DNA from: Bacteroidota bacterium
GTDB taxonomy: Bacteria > Bacteroidota > Bacteroidia > UBA7662 > JAIXUI01
Direction: 5' to 3'
NCBI GenBank assembly: GCA_027484125.1
Contig: JAIXUI010000075.1
Location: forward strand, 1-56,688
Length of the DNA stretch: 56,688 nt
The position numbers and the translations under genes were made by a program. A model generated the notes under the pieces. That model was not told the DNA's origin. It was given only the letters and a program-made list of their open reading frames with translations, and did not search any database. The first letter of the stretch is position 1. Every line of letters starts with the position of its first letter. Positions 23,255-32,871 of the stretch are shown here, piece by piece.

Positions 23255-26200
23255 ATGAGAAGAAAACTACTCACTTCCCTGATGGGTCTATTAGCAGTTT
23301 TGTACAGCTTGATGGCTTCAGGGCAGTCCCGTATGATTAGCGGGACCGTGACAGATTCCCGTAACGGCGAGCCGCTCGCAGGCGTTACGGTATTCGTGAA
23401 AGGCACCCAAACAGCCTCGAACACTGATGGTAGCGGTAAATATCGAATACAGGTAAGTTCTGATAAACAGACGCTTGTATTTCGAATGATTGGTATGAAA
23501 ACGAAAGAGATTGCTGTGGCTGCCGGGCCTGAAATCAACTTGGCCATGGAAAGTGACGCATTAAACCTTAGCGAAACGGTGGTTACCGCGCTAGGCGTAG
23601 AAAGGGAGAAAAAAGCTTTAGGCTACTCAGCTCAGTCGGTTGGGGGCGAAGAACTTAGACGTTCAGGTGAAGTAAACATCGTTCAAAGCTTAGCAGGTAA
23701 AGCGGCAGGGGTTCAAATTGTAGGATCCAGCGGTACTCCAGGAGCTTCTTCTAAGATTCTCATTCGTGGTAACTCAACCTTTACAGGCGAAAACCAACCG
23801 CTTTTTGTTATCGATGGTGTTCCTATGGATAACTCTACCAGTAGCTCAGTGGCAGGCGATTATCCATTCAACCCAACATTAAACGGGGTAAATAATTCCA
23901 ACCGTGCGTTGGATATCAATCCGGATGATATTGAAGATATGACGGTATTGAAAGGTCCAGCTGCTGCTGCTCTTTATGGGGTACGTGCCGGAAACGGAGC
24001 AGTTGTAATTACTACCAAACGTGGCAAAGGTGGAAAAGGCAAGAACTATGAAGTCCAGATTTCTTCTTCGGTAGAACTGTCGGAGGTTAACAAACTTCCA
24101 GAATTGCAATCTAAGTATGCGCAAGGTAATAGCGGCGGCCGATTTGTTGGAGGTGTTTACCAAAATGGCACTTACTCTACCGCTAATCCCGGAGCAGATG
24201 GCGTTTGGAACACTGACGATGATGTGCTGGGTACCGCCAATAGCTGGGGGCCTGCCATCAGCAATGTGCCTGAATTGGGCGGGAAAAGCTATGATAACAT
24301 GGCTGATTTCTTTCAGACTGGATACACCTATAATAACAACGTGTCTGTTTCTGGTGGAAGTGACCGCGGTTCTTTTAGACTGTCTATAGGTAGAACAGAT
24401 CAAACCGGGGTAGTGCCGAATACGCAATTAAAACGTACCACTATCAGGCTAACGGCGGACCATCGCTTAAGCGATAAAGTTTCGGTATTTGGTACTGTCA
24501 ATTATACCAATAGCAATGGCATAAAAGCGCAAAATGGTTCGAACCTTTCTGGTGTAATGCTAAGTCTTACTCGTGCCCCGGCCAGTTTCAATCTTAAAGG
24601 AGATGGAGATAATGGTTGGCTATTTCCCAATGGGCAGCAACGCCAATATTTCGGCGTTTATGACAATCCTTATTGGACGGCTTTCAGAAATCCACATACC
24701 GATCAAGTAAATCGTATCCTCGGCAACATCGCCTTAAATTACAAACCTGCCAGTTACATGGATATTACCTACCGTTTGGGAACCGACGTTTATACCGATA
24801 ATAGAAAACAAGTGTTTGCTATTGGCTCCTGGGATCCTCCAACCCCAACTGGTGAAATTTGGAATAATACCAAGACGTACTCTGAAATCTATAGCGATTT
24901 GTTGATTACCCTTAAAAAGCAACTAAACCCAAGTTTGATGGGAACCCTAACACTTGGTAACAACCTGAACAATCGCCAGACTAGGGATGAATTTGCAAGA
25001 GGTCGTAATCTAAGCGTTCCTAATTTCTACAATATGACGAATGCCTCTGACCGCTTTGCTAGTGAGTCCGATCAGGTGATTCGCACAGCAGCATTGTTCT
25101 ATGATGCTCATCTTGACATCAAGAATTATTTGTACCTCGCAACTACCGGTCGTTTAGAGTATTCTTCCACCTTTGGTAGCAGTCAAAACAACTTTTTCTT
25201 TCCTTCGGTTAGTGCCTCTTTTGTATTTACTGAGTTTATCAAGGAAAATGATATTTTATCCTTTGGTAAGCTGAGAGCCGCGGTAGCACAATCCGGTATC
25301 AGCCCAAGTCCTTACACTTCCAGAACATATTTTCGTTCGCCATTATTTACAGATGGCTTTACTGACGGAATCAGTTTCCCATTTAATGGGCTCAATGGAT
25401 TTGGTTATACATCAAATGGTGTAATTGGTAACCCTAACTTACGTCCTGAAATTTTGACTGGTTATGACCTTGGTCTTGACTTGCGCTTCCTAAAAGGGCG
25501 TTTAAATTTAGACTTCACCTACTATTATCAGCAAACGGATGACATCATCGTTACTAGACCAGTAGCTGGTTCTACAGGATTTACGAATTATGTTCAGAAT
25601 GCCGGTTCTATGCGCAACCACGGAATTGAAATGGTCTTAACTGGTACTCCAATAAAGTCTAAAAACCTGAGCTGGGACATAACGGTAAACTTTAATGCCA
25701 ACCGTAACAAAGTGTTAGATTTAGGTGAAGGGCTCGAAGAAATTCAAATTGATGCCGCATTTGGAGACATCAACGCTTTTGCAATCAAAGATCAGCCCTA
25801 TGGGGTGTTGTACGGCACTCGTTGGTTGAGAAATCCGGCGAATGGCGCATTATTGATTAATCCAAATACTGGTTTGCCTTACTTGGATCCAATCAATGGT
25901 AACATTGGAAATCCTTATCCAGATTGGTTAATGGGTATCCGGAACACCGTTAATTACAAAAACTTTTCGCTTAGTTTCTTATTTGATATTCGCCAAGGCG
26001 GAGCAATTTGGAACGGCACCTATGCCCGTTTAAATAGAATTGGACGAACAGAAGCATCTGCTGATCGTGAACGCCAGTATGTAATTCCAGGAGAGGTTGC
26101 AACAGTTGATGCTAATGGAAACATCGTAAGCACAGGTCAACAAAACGGGAAGCTAATTAATGCGCTTGATTACTATGCACGTTTTGAAGGTGACAACGGC

Positions 26201-26467
26201 TCTGCTCGCGAGCAAAGCGTAGAAGATGGTTCTTGGGTAAGACTTCGTGACGTTGTATTCACTTACAGCTTGAAATTTAAGAATAATAGTACGCTTCGAG
26301 CTTTGGATTTCTCAATTACAGGACGAAATCTATTGCTGATTACCAATTACAGAGGAGTTGATCCTGAAACCAGCCTTACCGGTGCCGGCTCTAACATCGG
26401 TGGATTTGATTACTTCAACATGCCTGGAACTCGTTCTTACATTTTCAGCGTCAGAGCCACATTTTAA
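23255..26467 (+). CDS. SusC/RagA-family TonB-dependent outer-membrane transporter
   Basis: A 1070-residue outer-membrane importer. Order: signal peptide (about 1-23), a CarboxypepD-regulatory-like Ig domain (about 25-105; ISGTVTDSRNGEPLAGVTVFVKG), a plug domain with the family signature ALYGVRAGNGAVVITTKRGK at about 235-255, and a 22-strand barrel ending in an aromatic residue (SVRATF). It works with the SusD-like lipoprotein encoded 11 bases downstream, taking up oligomers or large ligands powered by TonB. The ATG at 23255 is chosen over the TTG two codons upstream. The upstream 190 bases are AT-rich; AATTTTTG three bases before the ATG is a one-mismatch -7 element. No anti-sigma/ECF pair, hybrid sensor or glycoside hydrolase adjoins, so the ligand is not predictable. 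Confidence 0.95.
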   Translation: MRRKLLTSLMGLLAVLYSLMASGQSRMISGTVTDSRNGEPLAGVTVFVKGTQTASNTDGSGKYRIQVSSDKQTLVFRMIGMKTKEIAVAAGPEINLAMESDALNLSETVVTALGVEREKKALGYSAQSVGGEELRRSGEVNIVQSLAGKAAGVQIVGSSGTPGASSKILIRGNSTFTGENQPLFVIDGVPMDNSTSSSVAGDYPFNPTLNGVNNSNRALDINPDDIEDMTVLKGPAAAALYGVRAGNGAVVITTKRGKGGKGKNYEVQISSSVELSEVNKLPELQSKYAQGNSGGRFVGGVYQNGTYSTANPGADGVWNTDDDVLGTANSWGPAISNVPELGGKSYDNMADFFQTGYTYNNNVSVSGGSDRGSFRLSIGRTDQTGVVPNTQLKRTTIRLTADHRLSDKVSVFGTVNYTNSNGIKAQNGSNLSGVMLSLTRAPASFNLKGDGDNGWLFPNGQQRQYFGVYDNPYWTAFRNPHTDQVNRILGNIALNYKPASYMDITYRLGTDVYTDNRKQVFAIGSWDPPTPTGEIWNNTKTYSEIYSDLLITLKKQLNPSLMGTLTLGNNLNNRQTRDEFARGRNLSVPNFYNMTNASDRFASESDQVIRTAALFYDAHLDIKNYLYLATTGRLEYSSTFGSSQNNFFFPSVSASFVFTEFIKENDILSFGKLRAAVAQSGISPSPYTSRTYFRSPLFTDGFTDGISFPFNGLNGFGYTSNGVIGNPNLRPEILTGYDLGLDLRFLKGRLNLDFTYYYQQTDDIIVTRPVAGSTGFTNYVQNAGSMRNHGIEMVLTGTPIKSKNLSWDITVNFNANRNKVLDLGEGLEEIQIDAAFGDINAFAIKDQPYGVLYGTRWLRNPANGALLINPNTGLPYLDPINGNIGNPYPDWLMGIRNTVNYKNFSLSFLFDIRQGGAIWNGTYARLNRIGRTEASADRERQYVIPGEVATVDANGNIVSTGQQNGKLINALDYYARFEGDNGSAREQSVEDGSWVRLRDVVFTYSLKFKNNSTLRALDFSITGRNLLLITNYRGVDPETSLTGAGSNIGGFDYFNMPGTRSYIFSVRATF

Positions 26468-26478
26468 CGACTAATCAC

Positions 26479-27864
26479 ATGAAAAGAATTCTCCTTTTAG
26501 GCCTTGTATCGGCCCTTTTTCTAAGTTCCTGCGATAAGTACATTGAGGGATTTGATAAATCGCCCAATCTTCCCGGAGAGGTGAGCAATGCTAACCTGCT
26601 TTTGGTTTCAGGCGTTGCCACTCAATCCAATTATACTGGCCACTTGGCACGTATGCAAGCATGTTTTATTCAGCAGTGTTCCGGAATTGCGTTTCAATAT
26701 GCCGATTTGGAAGCCTATGTGGTTACGGAAAACGACATGGATAACCTTTGGAACGGAATCTATGCCGATGGTGCTATCAATGCCCAAACCTTGATTAAAC
26801 AGGCAGGTGCCGGCAACCCTTGGTATGCTGGTATGGCCAAGGTGTTGAAAGCCATGAACTTGGCACTCGCCAGCGATATGTGGGGTAATGTTCCATTGCG
26901 TGAAGCCCTTCGCGGTATTGAAGGTCCAGCCTACTTCAACCCTGCTTATGATAATCAGGAGCAGATTTATAATGATTTACAGGCCTTGTTGAGTGAAGCC
27001 ATTGTTGATCTTAAGAAACCTGCTTCTGCTAACCTGTTAAGGCCTAATGCCAGCGATGATGTGTTTTTTGGTGGCGATGCCGCCAGTTGGGTGAAAGTTG
27101 CCTGGATGTTGAAAGCAAGGCTGGCCATTCATCTAACTAAACGAAATGGCAACAATGCGGCAACTCAGGCAAACGCGTTCCTAGATAGTGCAAATCTTTC
27201 CGGTAACGGAGATAATATGATAGCGCGTTGGGGTTCTCGTGGCAATGAATTGAATCCCTGGTACTCGTTTAACCTCACTCGTGGAGGATATTTAAAGATG
27301 GGTAAACCATTTGTAGATCGAATGCTAAGCACCAACGACCCTCGCTTGCCATTTTTTGCTACTACCGATGCCTCAGGAGGATATTCCGGTACAGAAGCGA
27401 ACAGTGGGGTGGATACCACTTCGGATGTTGGCAACTTTGTAGCTGGTGCTAGTGCTACTAATGCCTTAGTAACTTATGCAGAAATGATGTTCATAAAAGC
27501 AGAGGCTGAATTTCGATTGGGCAATGGTGCAGCTGCGGCTACTGCTTTTAATGCTGCTGTAAAAGCTTCAATTCTTGAAGTAACTGGAAGTAGCAATCCT
27601 ACATTTGAAGCTGCAAATGCAAATGAAACGGCTACAACCATCACTTTGGAGAAAATTTTAACCCAAAAGAATACCGCCTTGTTCTCTCAAATTGAAGCCT
27701 TCAACGACTGGAGGAGAACAGGAATCCCTGCTGTTACACCAGCTGCCGGTGCTGCTTTATCCGCTGTGCCTCGTAGGTTACCAACTCCACTTAATGAAAG
27801 AGTAAATAACCGAAATGCTTCGGTAGTTTCTGATTTGCTAAGTCGAGTTTGGTGGGATCAATGA
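26479..27864 (+). CDS. SusD/RagB-family surface lipoprotein (SusD-like_2 type)
   Basis: A 461-residue lipoprotein with lipobox LFLSSC (Cys at 17) directing it to the outer membrane, where it forms the lid of the SusC-like barrel. The family pattern is seen in the helical TPR-like region: MDNLWNGIYADGAINAQ, WYAGMAKVLKAMNLALASDMWGNVPLREAL and SWVKVAWMLKARLAIHLTKR, then VTYAEMMFIKAEAEFRLGN and the C-terminal FNDWRRTGIPAVTP followed by PRRLPTPLNE. The closely matching block DMWGNVPLREAL is typical of SusD-like_2 members. It is followed by a terminator, so the SusC/SusD pair forms a two-gene operon. Confidence 0.95.
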   Translation: MKRILLLGLVSALFLSSCDKYIEGFDKSPNLPGEVSNANLLLVSGVATQSNYTGHLARMQACFIQQCSGIAFQYADLEAYVVTENDMDNLWNGIYADGAINAQTLIKQAGAGNPWYAGMAKVLKAMNLALASDMWGNVPLREALRGIEGPAYFNPAYDNQEQIYNDLQALLSEAIVDLKKPASANLLRPNASDDVFFGGDAASWVKVAWMLKARLAIHLTKRNGNNAATQANAFLDSANLSGNGDNMIARWGSRGNELNPWYSFNLTRGGYLKMGKPFVDRMLSTNDPRLPFFATTDASGGYSGTEANSGVDTTSDVGNFVAGASATNALVTYAEMMFIKAEAEFRLGNGAAAATAFNAAVKASILEVTGSSNPTFEAANANETATTITLEKILTQKNTALFSQIEAFNDWRRTGIPAVTPAAGAALSAVPRRLPTPLNERVNNRNASVVSDLLSRVWWDQ

Positions 27865-27882
27865 TTCAATTTTTAATTGATA

Positions 27883-27914
27883 ACAAAAGGCTGCCCAAAC
27901 GGGTAGCCTTTTGT
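27883..27914 (+). terminator. Intrinsic terminator after the SusC/SusD pair
   Basis: A 14-bp stem (27883-27896 with 27901-27914, one G-T pair) with an aaac loop, followed by a T-rich stretch that ends at the start codon of the PAS gene only eight bases later. Confidence 0.85.
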
Positions 27915-27921
27915 ATTTTTA

Positions 27922-29607
27922 ATGGTGGAGAATCAAGGTTTAGCTGCTTTTTATGATCAGAATGCGATATCTGCTTTAGCGCAGTCTTCGTTGGTGTCGA
28001 TGATTTTGCTAGATGAGGAAGGGATGATCCGCTTCCTCAACGAGCCTGCAAAATTTGCATTTCCCGACCTTAAATATGGACAATCTCTCTTTTCTTTTGT
28101 GCACGATGCGCATCATGGAAGACTTGATGCGTGTTTGAATAATAGGCTTGACTTTTCACCAAAGCTGGTTCAGCTTCACTTTAAAATGGTGAACCACGCC
28201 ATGCTTTGGGAAGTATTTCGAAGAAATAGTACCAGTGAGGTGGTTTTGTTAACTCAAGAAACTGGATTTGCAGACATACACAGAGAGCAGCTCGTTCGGC
28301 AACAACAAGAAATTTTTCAAGCATTAGAAGATGGTTTCTTTGAAATAGATGACTCTGGATTCATTACTTCTGTTAATCAAACTCTTATAAATTGGCTTCA
28401 AGGAAGTTATGCTGATCAGCCAAAACTCGAAGATTGGTTTAAGAAGGATGATAAAAACCTTGATTTCTACCAAAAACTTCAGGCCATTAAGCAGCCTTTT
28501 CTTTCTGATTCTGGTGTATGCTTTTGTTATCCATCAAGTCGTTGGTGTCGATTTGAATTGGTGTCGAGATTAGGATTTGTGATGGTTCGATTAACTGATA
28601 TTTCTGATGAAATCACCAAAGATGACGAATTGAAACTCGCCCAACGAAGAATGCTTGCGATTTTGGAAAGTACCGGTGATGCCAATTTGTTGATTGATAA
28701 TTCCGGTAAATTACTCTCGTTCAATGGAAAAGCTATTGAAGTAATTCAGAGTTGGCTTGGTATAATTCCTTTTGAGGGCTTGGATTTCCAATCCTGCTTA
28801 TCCAGGCAACAAACTTTGGACTTTGAAGCATTAATTCGAAAAGCACTTGAAGGTGAGTTTGTAAACTTTGAATTAAAAATCAATTCCTTATTGGGGCTAG
28901 AAAATTGGTATTCTGTTAGGATTTTTCCGGCTAAAGAGGAGGGAGGTGAAATTTTTGGTGCCTCTTTAAATCTGTCAGACCTAACCAAACATAAAGAGTT
29001 AGAGCAAATTTTAACTGAAACAGAGCGCAAGCTTATGGCTCTTTTTAGCGCAACAAATGAGTCATTTGTGCTTTTTGATCATTTAGGTAAGGTTAAGTTC
29101 TATAATAAACAACTTTTACAACTTCCCTTGCATGTGAAGTCATCGGGTAATGTTTCCATTGGTAGTACCCTGTTTGATTTGGGATTAAACTTTCCGGGAG
29201 ATTTGTTGGAGGAGTCTCTTAGCCAGACTTTAGAAGGATTAAGTAAGAAGCAAATATTTGAATTAGAAAATCATAGCCAAGAACCAAGTTGGTGGGCAGT
29301 TAATACCTTTCCGGCTTTAAATAATCAAGGTTCCTTGTTAGGCGCTGTGCTATCAATAGAAGAAGTTACAGAAGAGATTTTGAATAAATTGGAAATAATT
29401 GATCGCTACAATCAATTAAGAGAGTTAGCAAAAATTCATTCGCATGAGGTTCGGAAACCTTTAGCCAATGTGTTAGGGCTTATAGACATTTTATCAAATA
29501 CAAGCCAAGAGGAAATAGTGGATCAAGAGAAACTCAAGCATTTACTAAGTGGTCAAATATCAGAGTTGGATGTTCTCATTCAACAGCTAAATCAACGCAA
29601 TTTTTGA
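27922..29607 (+). CDS. Multi-PAS protein ending in a HisKA-like helix without ATPase domain
   Basis: A 561-residue cytoplasmic protein without signal peptide or membrane helices. Four PAS-like domains can be outlined at about 16-115, 128-230, 240-355 and 365-482, for example ILLDEEGMIRFLNEPA, NLLIDNSGKLLSFNGKA and FVLFDHLGKVKFYNKQ. The last 70 residues form a dimerisation/phosphotransfer helix pair with the box HSHEVRKPLANVLGL; H508 matches the phosphoacceptor His of HisKA domains. The protein stops right after the second helix and has no HATPase domain. It could be a phosphorelay or scaffold protein acted on by another kinase. It is coupled to a paralogous gene by a TGATG overlap. The start ATG lies eight bases after the SusC/SusD terminator. 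Confidence 0.85.
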   Translation: MVENQGLAAFYDQNAISALAQSSLVSMILLDEEGMIRFLNEPAKFAFPDLKYGQSLFSFVHDAHHGRLDACLNNRLDFSPKLVQLHFKMVNHAMLWEVFRRNSTSEVVLLTQETGFADIHREQLVRQQQEIFQALEDGFFEIDDSGFITSVNQTLINWLQGSYADQPKLEDWFKKDDKNLDFYQKLQAIKQPFLSDSGVCFCYPSSRWCRFELVSRLGFVMVRLTDISDEITKDDELKLAQRRMLAILESTGDANLLIDNSGKLLSFNGKAIEVIQSWLGIIPFEGLDFQSCLSRQQTLDFEALIRKALEGEFVNFELKINSLLGLENWYSVRIFPAKEEGGEIFGASLNLSDLTKHKELEQILTETERKLMALFSATNESFVLFDHLGKVKFYNKQLLQLPLHVKSSGNVSIGSTLFDLGLNFPGDLLEESLSQTLEGLSKKQIFELENHSQEPSWWAVNTFPALNNQGSLLGAVLSIEEVTEEILNKLEIIDRYNQLRELAKIHSHEVRKPLANVLGLIDILSNTSQEEIVDQEKLKHLLSGQISELDVLIQQLNQRNF

Positions 29608-31298
29608 TGAGAAGGTGGTTTGATTCTAAATTGTTTCCTTCGGTTTCAATATATCCGGATGGAAGATTAAAAATGGTAAATGAGCGATTCAGGGCCATGT
29701 TTCTGCCTAATTCTGATTCTTACCATGGAATTCCATTTTCCGGATTATTAAAAAGTAAGGAGGTTGATTTAATGATGCGCAGTCTCGTTGCTTTAAATCA
29801 AAGTCCGGGAACACAGATTTCGCTAATCTTCAGTATGTCAACCATGTCTTCGAAAATAGAGGTTATTGAATGGGAATTTTTATCTCATGCCCAATCAGAA
29901 GATCAAGTAGATGAAATTACCGCCATAGGCAGAATCAGAGAACCATTGATCCATTCGGCTCCCTATTCCAATTCATTGGTTTACCATCAACGTTATTTGG
30001 ATGCACTAGTTGATTTGTTTTTTATTGTTGATAGAAACTTCAGATTAATTAGTGTAAACAGAAAGTTTGAACGTTATTTTCAATTGAATAGAGTGAATTG
30101 GTTAGGAGTAAATTTGAATGAAAATCCTATCCCGGGAATGCACCATCAGCTTTTGAAATCAATTGACTTAGCTATTTTGTTGAATCAGCCTAATGAGTTG
30201 TTAATTTCTGATTTTGATGGAATGGCCATTGTTAAATATAAAGTGGCGATCGTAAACGATGGTGTTTTGGTGCTAGGTCGGGATGTAACACCCTGTTATG
30301 CTAATTCTGAGAAATTAAAACGTTCGAAACAGAAACTTGATGCCATTCTTAACTCTACCACCGACAGTAACTTGCTAATTTCCCCCGAAGGCTATGTGCT
30401 TAGTTTTAATAAAGTCTCAGAAATTGAAATGCGCACGGTCTTTAAGAAAGAGCTTAAAATTGGTAGCCATATAGAGTCATACCTTATTCCCAAGTTGATT
30501 GAAGATTTTCGAAAAACGTTTGAAAAGGTGCTTGAAGGTGAAATAGTGGTAAAGGAAGTACAGTTAAACCTTGGCAGCTATTCTGCTTGGTATGAAATCA
30601 AATATCAACCGGTATATGCAGAAAATGGAGAGTTAATTGGAGTCTCTTTCAACTCACGATATATAGATTCTTACAAACAACTCTTGGAACAGTTGAAAAA
30701 TCGGACAGAGATTTTAAACGCAGTTTTTAATAGCACACAATCTGCCTTGATCATTTTGAATTATCAAGGCGAAATCACTTATTTGAATCAGGTGGCCGAG
30801 TGGCTTTTGGTGTCACAATCAGGGTATCCTGTCAAAGAAGGAGATGCCTTGTTCGGCCTACTTCCTGCTCAGTATGGTCATGGTTGTAAACAAAAGTGGG
30901 AGCTTTCCTTGCGAGGGAACCATGCCTCATTAGAGATGGAGCTAGAGAGCCATCTTCATGGGACACAGTATTATCAAGTGCAATTTCACCCTGTTAAAGA
31001 TCAAGAAGGCAAGCAATTCGGCGTTTCAATGGTATTGATTAACCGCACTCATCAGCATCAACAACTCGAACGATTGGCCGCGCAAAACAGAACATTAGCC
31101 AAAATTACAGAGGTTTGTAGTGAAAGTTGGCCTATTCCAATCCGTGTAATTCGTGAGTTAGAAGAGCAGATTAGGCTAACGCCAGACTTAGCTCCTCGGC
31201 TTCTGCCTGCACTACTGAAACAAGCAAGAAAACTAGATCAAATGATTTATTCTGTAAATAAGATGATAGCTGAAACTTCTTTTCAGGACTTTAATTAA
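29607..31298 (+). CDS. Multi-PAS protein with degenerate HisKA-like C-terminus
   Basis: A 563-residue paralogue of the preceding protein with the same plan: four PAS-like domains (about 1-112, 125-230, 240-352, 365-482) and a C-terminal helix pair. The third PAS domains are the closest (AILNSTTDSNLLISPEGYV beside AILESTGDANLLIDNSGKL). In the C-terminal helix the sequence after LAKI is TEVCSESWPIPIRVI, so the phosphoacceptor His is missing, and there is no ATPase domain. It is therefore unlikely to be phosphorylated like a kinase and may sense or modulate as a partner of the first protein. The ATG at 29607 overlaps the upstream TGA (TGATG). No terminator is obvious before the next gene. Confidence 0.83.
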   Translation: MRRWFDSKLFPSVSIYPDGRLKMVNERFRAMFLPNSDSYHGIPFSGLLKSKEVDLMMRSLVALNQSPGTQISLIFSMSTMSSKIEVIEWEFLSHAQSEDQVDEITAIGRIREPLIHSAPYSNSLVYHQRYLDALVDLFFIVDRNFRLISVNRKFERYFQLNRVNWLGVNLNENPIPGMHHQLLKSIDLAILLNQPNELLISDFDGMAIVKYKVAIVNDGVLVLGRDVTPCYANSEKLKRSKQKLDAILNSTTDSNLLISPEGYVLSFNKVSEIEMRTVFKKELKIGSHIESYLIPKLIEDFRKTFEKVLEGEIVVKEVQLNLGSYSAWYEIKYQPVYAENGELIGVSFNSRYIDSYKQLLEQLKNRTEILNAVFNSTQSALIILNYQGEITYLNQVAEWLLVSQSGYPVKEGDALFGLLPAQYGHGCKQKWELSLRGNHASLEMELESHLHGTQYYQVQFHPVKDQEGKQFGVSMVLINRTHQHQQLERLAAQNRTLAKITEVCSESWPIPIRVIRELEEQIRLTPDLAPRLLPALLKQARKLDQMIYSVNKMIAETSFQDFN

Positions 31299-31353
31299 GT
31301 TATCCACTCGCTCATTGGGGAAAGTTGACGCGCTAGCGTTGAAGAATAGCGGT

Positions 31354-31361
31354 TATCTTTG
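31354..31361 (+). promoter_or_regulatory. -7 promoter element of the hydrolase-parA-parB operon
   Basis: TATCTTTG, a perfect TAnnTTTG, 19 bases before the ATG at 31381. It lies inside a frame that is open further upstream and therefore supports the downstream start. Confidence 0.5.
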
Positions 31362-31380
31362 GCCACCAATTTCATCAATC

Positions 31381-32067
31381 ATGAAGGTTACTTATTACGG
31401 ACACGCTTGTTTCGCGGTTGAATCAGGCCAGGCAAAACTCTTGTTTGACCCCTTTATCCGCCACAACCCACTGGCAGGACATGTTTCTGTGGACGAAATT
31501 CAGGCTTCGCACATTCTTGTATCTCATGCACATGGTGACCATCTTGCTGAGGTAGAAGAAATTGCTAACCGCTGTGGTGCTCAGTTGATATCAAACTGGG
31601 AAATAGTTCAATGGTTTGGCCAAAAAGGCATCACAAACGCGCATCCGTTGAATTTTGGTGGGGGGATGGCCGCTACTTTTGGCCGAGTTGATATGACTTA
31701 TGCCCAACATTCCAGCAGCTTTCCAGATGGAACTTATGGTGGAAATCCAGCAGGTTTCATGGTTCATCTCCAGGAGGAAAACCGCCGCTTTTATTATTCC
31801 GGTGATACCGCTCTCTTCTCCGATATGAAACTCCTCGGTGAACTTTACAAGCCTGAGGTTGCTTTTCTCCCAATTGGGGATAACTTTACTATGGGTTACG
31901 AACATGCTGCAATAGCAGCAGAAATGGTTGGTGTGAAGGAAGTAGTAGGTCTTCATTTCGATACTTTCCCCTACATCGTCATCGATCATGCTAAAGCAAT
32001 AGAAGCTTTTAGTAACCGTGGTATCCGCCTACACTTACTTGAACTAGGTCAAAGTATAACCCTCTGA
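31381..32067 (+). CDS. Metal-dependent hydrolase, UPF0173 / metallo-beta-lactamase fold
   Basis: A 228-residue cytoplasmic protein. The start MKVTYYGHACF is the typical beginning of UPF0173 (YtkL-like) proteins, and the metal ligands are visible in LVSHAHGDHL (H-x-H-x-D-H), AQHSSSFPDG, YYSGDTALFSDM and GDNFTMGYEHA. The physiological substrate is unknown. The frame is open for 22 more codons upstream, but that part includes a perfect -7 promoter element, so the ATG is preferred. Its TGA overlaps the parA ATG (TGATG), placing it at the head of the parA-parB-DUF5683 operon. Confidence 0.9.
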   Translation: MKVTYYGHACFAVESGQAKLLFDPFIRHNPLAGHVSVDEIQASHILVSHAHGDHLAEVEEIANRCGAQLISNWEIVQWFGQKGITNAHPLNFGGGMAATFGRVDMTYAQHSSSFPDGTYGGNPAGFMVHLQEENRRFYYSGDTALFSDMKLLGELYKPEVAFLPIGDNFTMGYEHAAIAAEMVGVKEVVGLHFDTFPYIVIDHAKAIEAFSNRGIRLHLLELGQSITL

Positions 32068-32867
32068 TGGGAAAAGTAATCGCTGTTGCGAACCAAAAAG
32101 GGGGAGTAGGGAAAACTACTACCGCCATTAACTTGGCTGCCAGCTTGGCAGTACTTGAGTATAAAACCTTGCTCGTTGACGCAGATCCTCAAGCCAATGC
32201 CACCTCGGGTATCGGAGTGGATGTTCGAGCTGTGAAAACGGGCTTGTATGAGTGTATGGTGAATGACGTGCCGGCTTCAAGGAATATCCTGACTACGGAT
32301 ACGCCCATGCTGGATTTGCTTCCTTCACATATCGACTTAGTTGGTGCTGAAATTGAAATGATTGAGCGACCAAATCGTGAACGTATTCTAGATCAAGTCT
32401 TACATGATGTCCGTGACCACTATGATTTCATCATCATAGATTGTTCACCCTCATTGGGTTTAATTACAATCAACGCACTAACCGCTTCTGATTCTGTTAT
32501 CATCCCAGTTCAATGCGAATATTTCGCTTTGGAGGGACTTGGCAAATTGCTCAATACCATTCACATTGTTCAACAGCGTTTCAATCCCAACCTTCGCAAC
32601 GAAGGAATTTTACTGACCATGTACGACGCTCGGCTTCGCCTTTCCAACCAAGTGGTGGAAGAGGTAAAATCGAACCTCGGAGACATGGTCTTCGACACCA
32701 TCATTTACCGAAATACCCGATTAAGTGAGGCTCCAAGCTTTGGTAAGTCTGTTATCATGCATGATGCAGCCAGCAAAGGTGCGGTAAACTACCTCAACCT
32801 TGCGAGGGAAATTCTTCAGAAAAATAACCTGACTCAAATTTCAGAGTCAGACAGAACGTTGCAATAA
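32067..32867 (+). CDS. parA: Chromosome-partitioning ATPase ParA (Soj)
   Basis: A 266-residue deviant-Walker ATPase that forms a nucleoid-bound gradient driving separation of origin regions with ParB. Seen: the P-loop NQKGGVGKTTTAIN with the signature Lys at the start of the loop, the Walker A' block LLVDADPQANATSG, and the Walker B region FIIIDCSPSLGLI; PVQCEYFALEGLG is a typical ParA/Soj stretch. The lack of an N-terminal helix-turn-helix marks it as chromosomal (Soj) type. Overlaps the upstream hydrolase gene by one base and is followed four bases later by parB. Confidence 0.97.
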   Translation: MGKVIAVANQKGGVGKTTTAINLAASLAVLEYKTLLVDADPQANATSGIGVDVRAVKTGLYECMVNDVPASRNILTTDTPMLDLLPSHIDLVGAEIEMIERPNRERILDQVLHDVRDHYDFIIIDCSPSLGLITINALTASDSVIIPVQCEYFALEGLGKLLNTIHIVQQRFNPNLRNEGILLTMYDARLRLSNQVVEEVKSNLGDMVFDTIIYRNTRLSEAPSFGKSVIMHDAASKGAVNYLNLAREILQKNNLTQISESDRTLQ

Positions 32868-32871
32868 CGCC

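Noticed and set aside
31315-31380. Upstream TTG start for the UPF0173 hydrolase
   Set aside because: The extra codons contain a perfect -7 promoter element, and family members begin at MKVTYYGHA.
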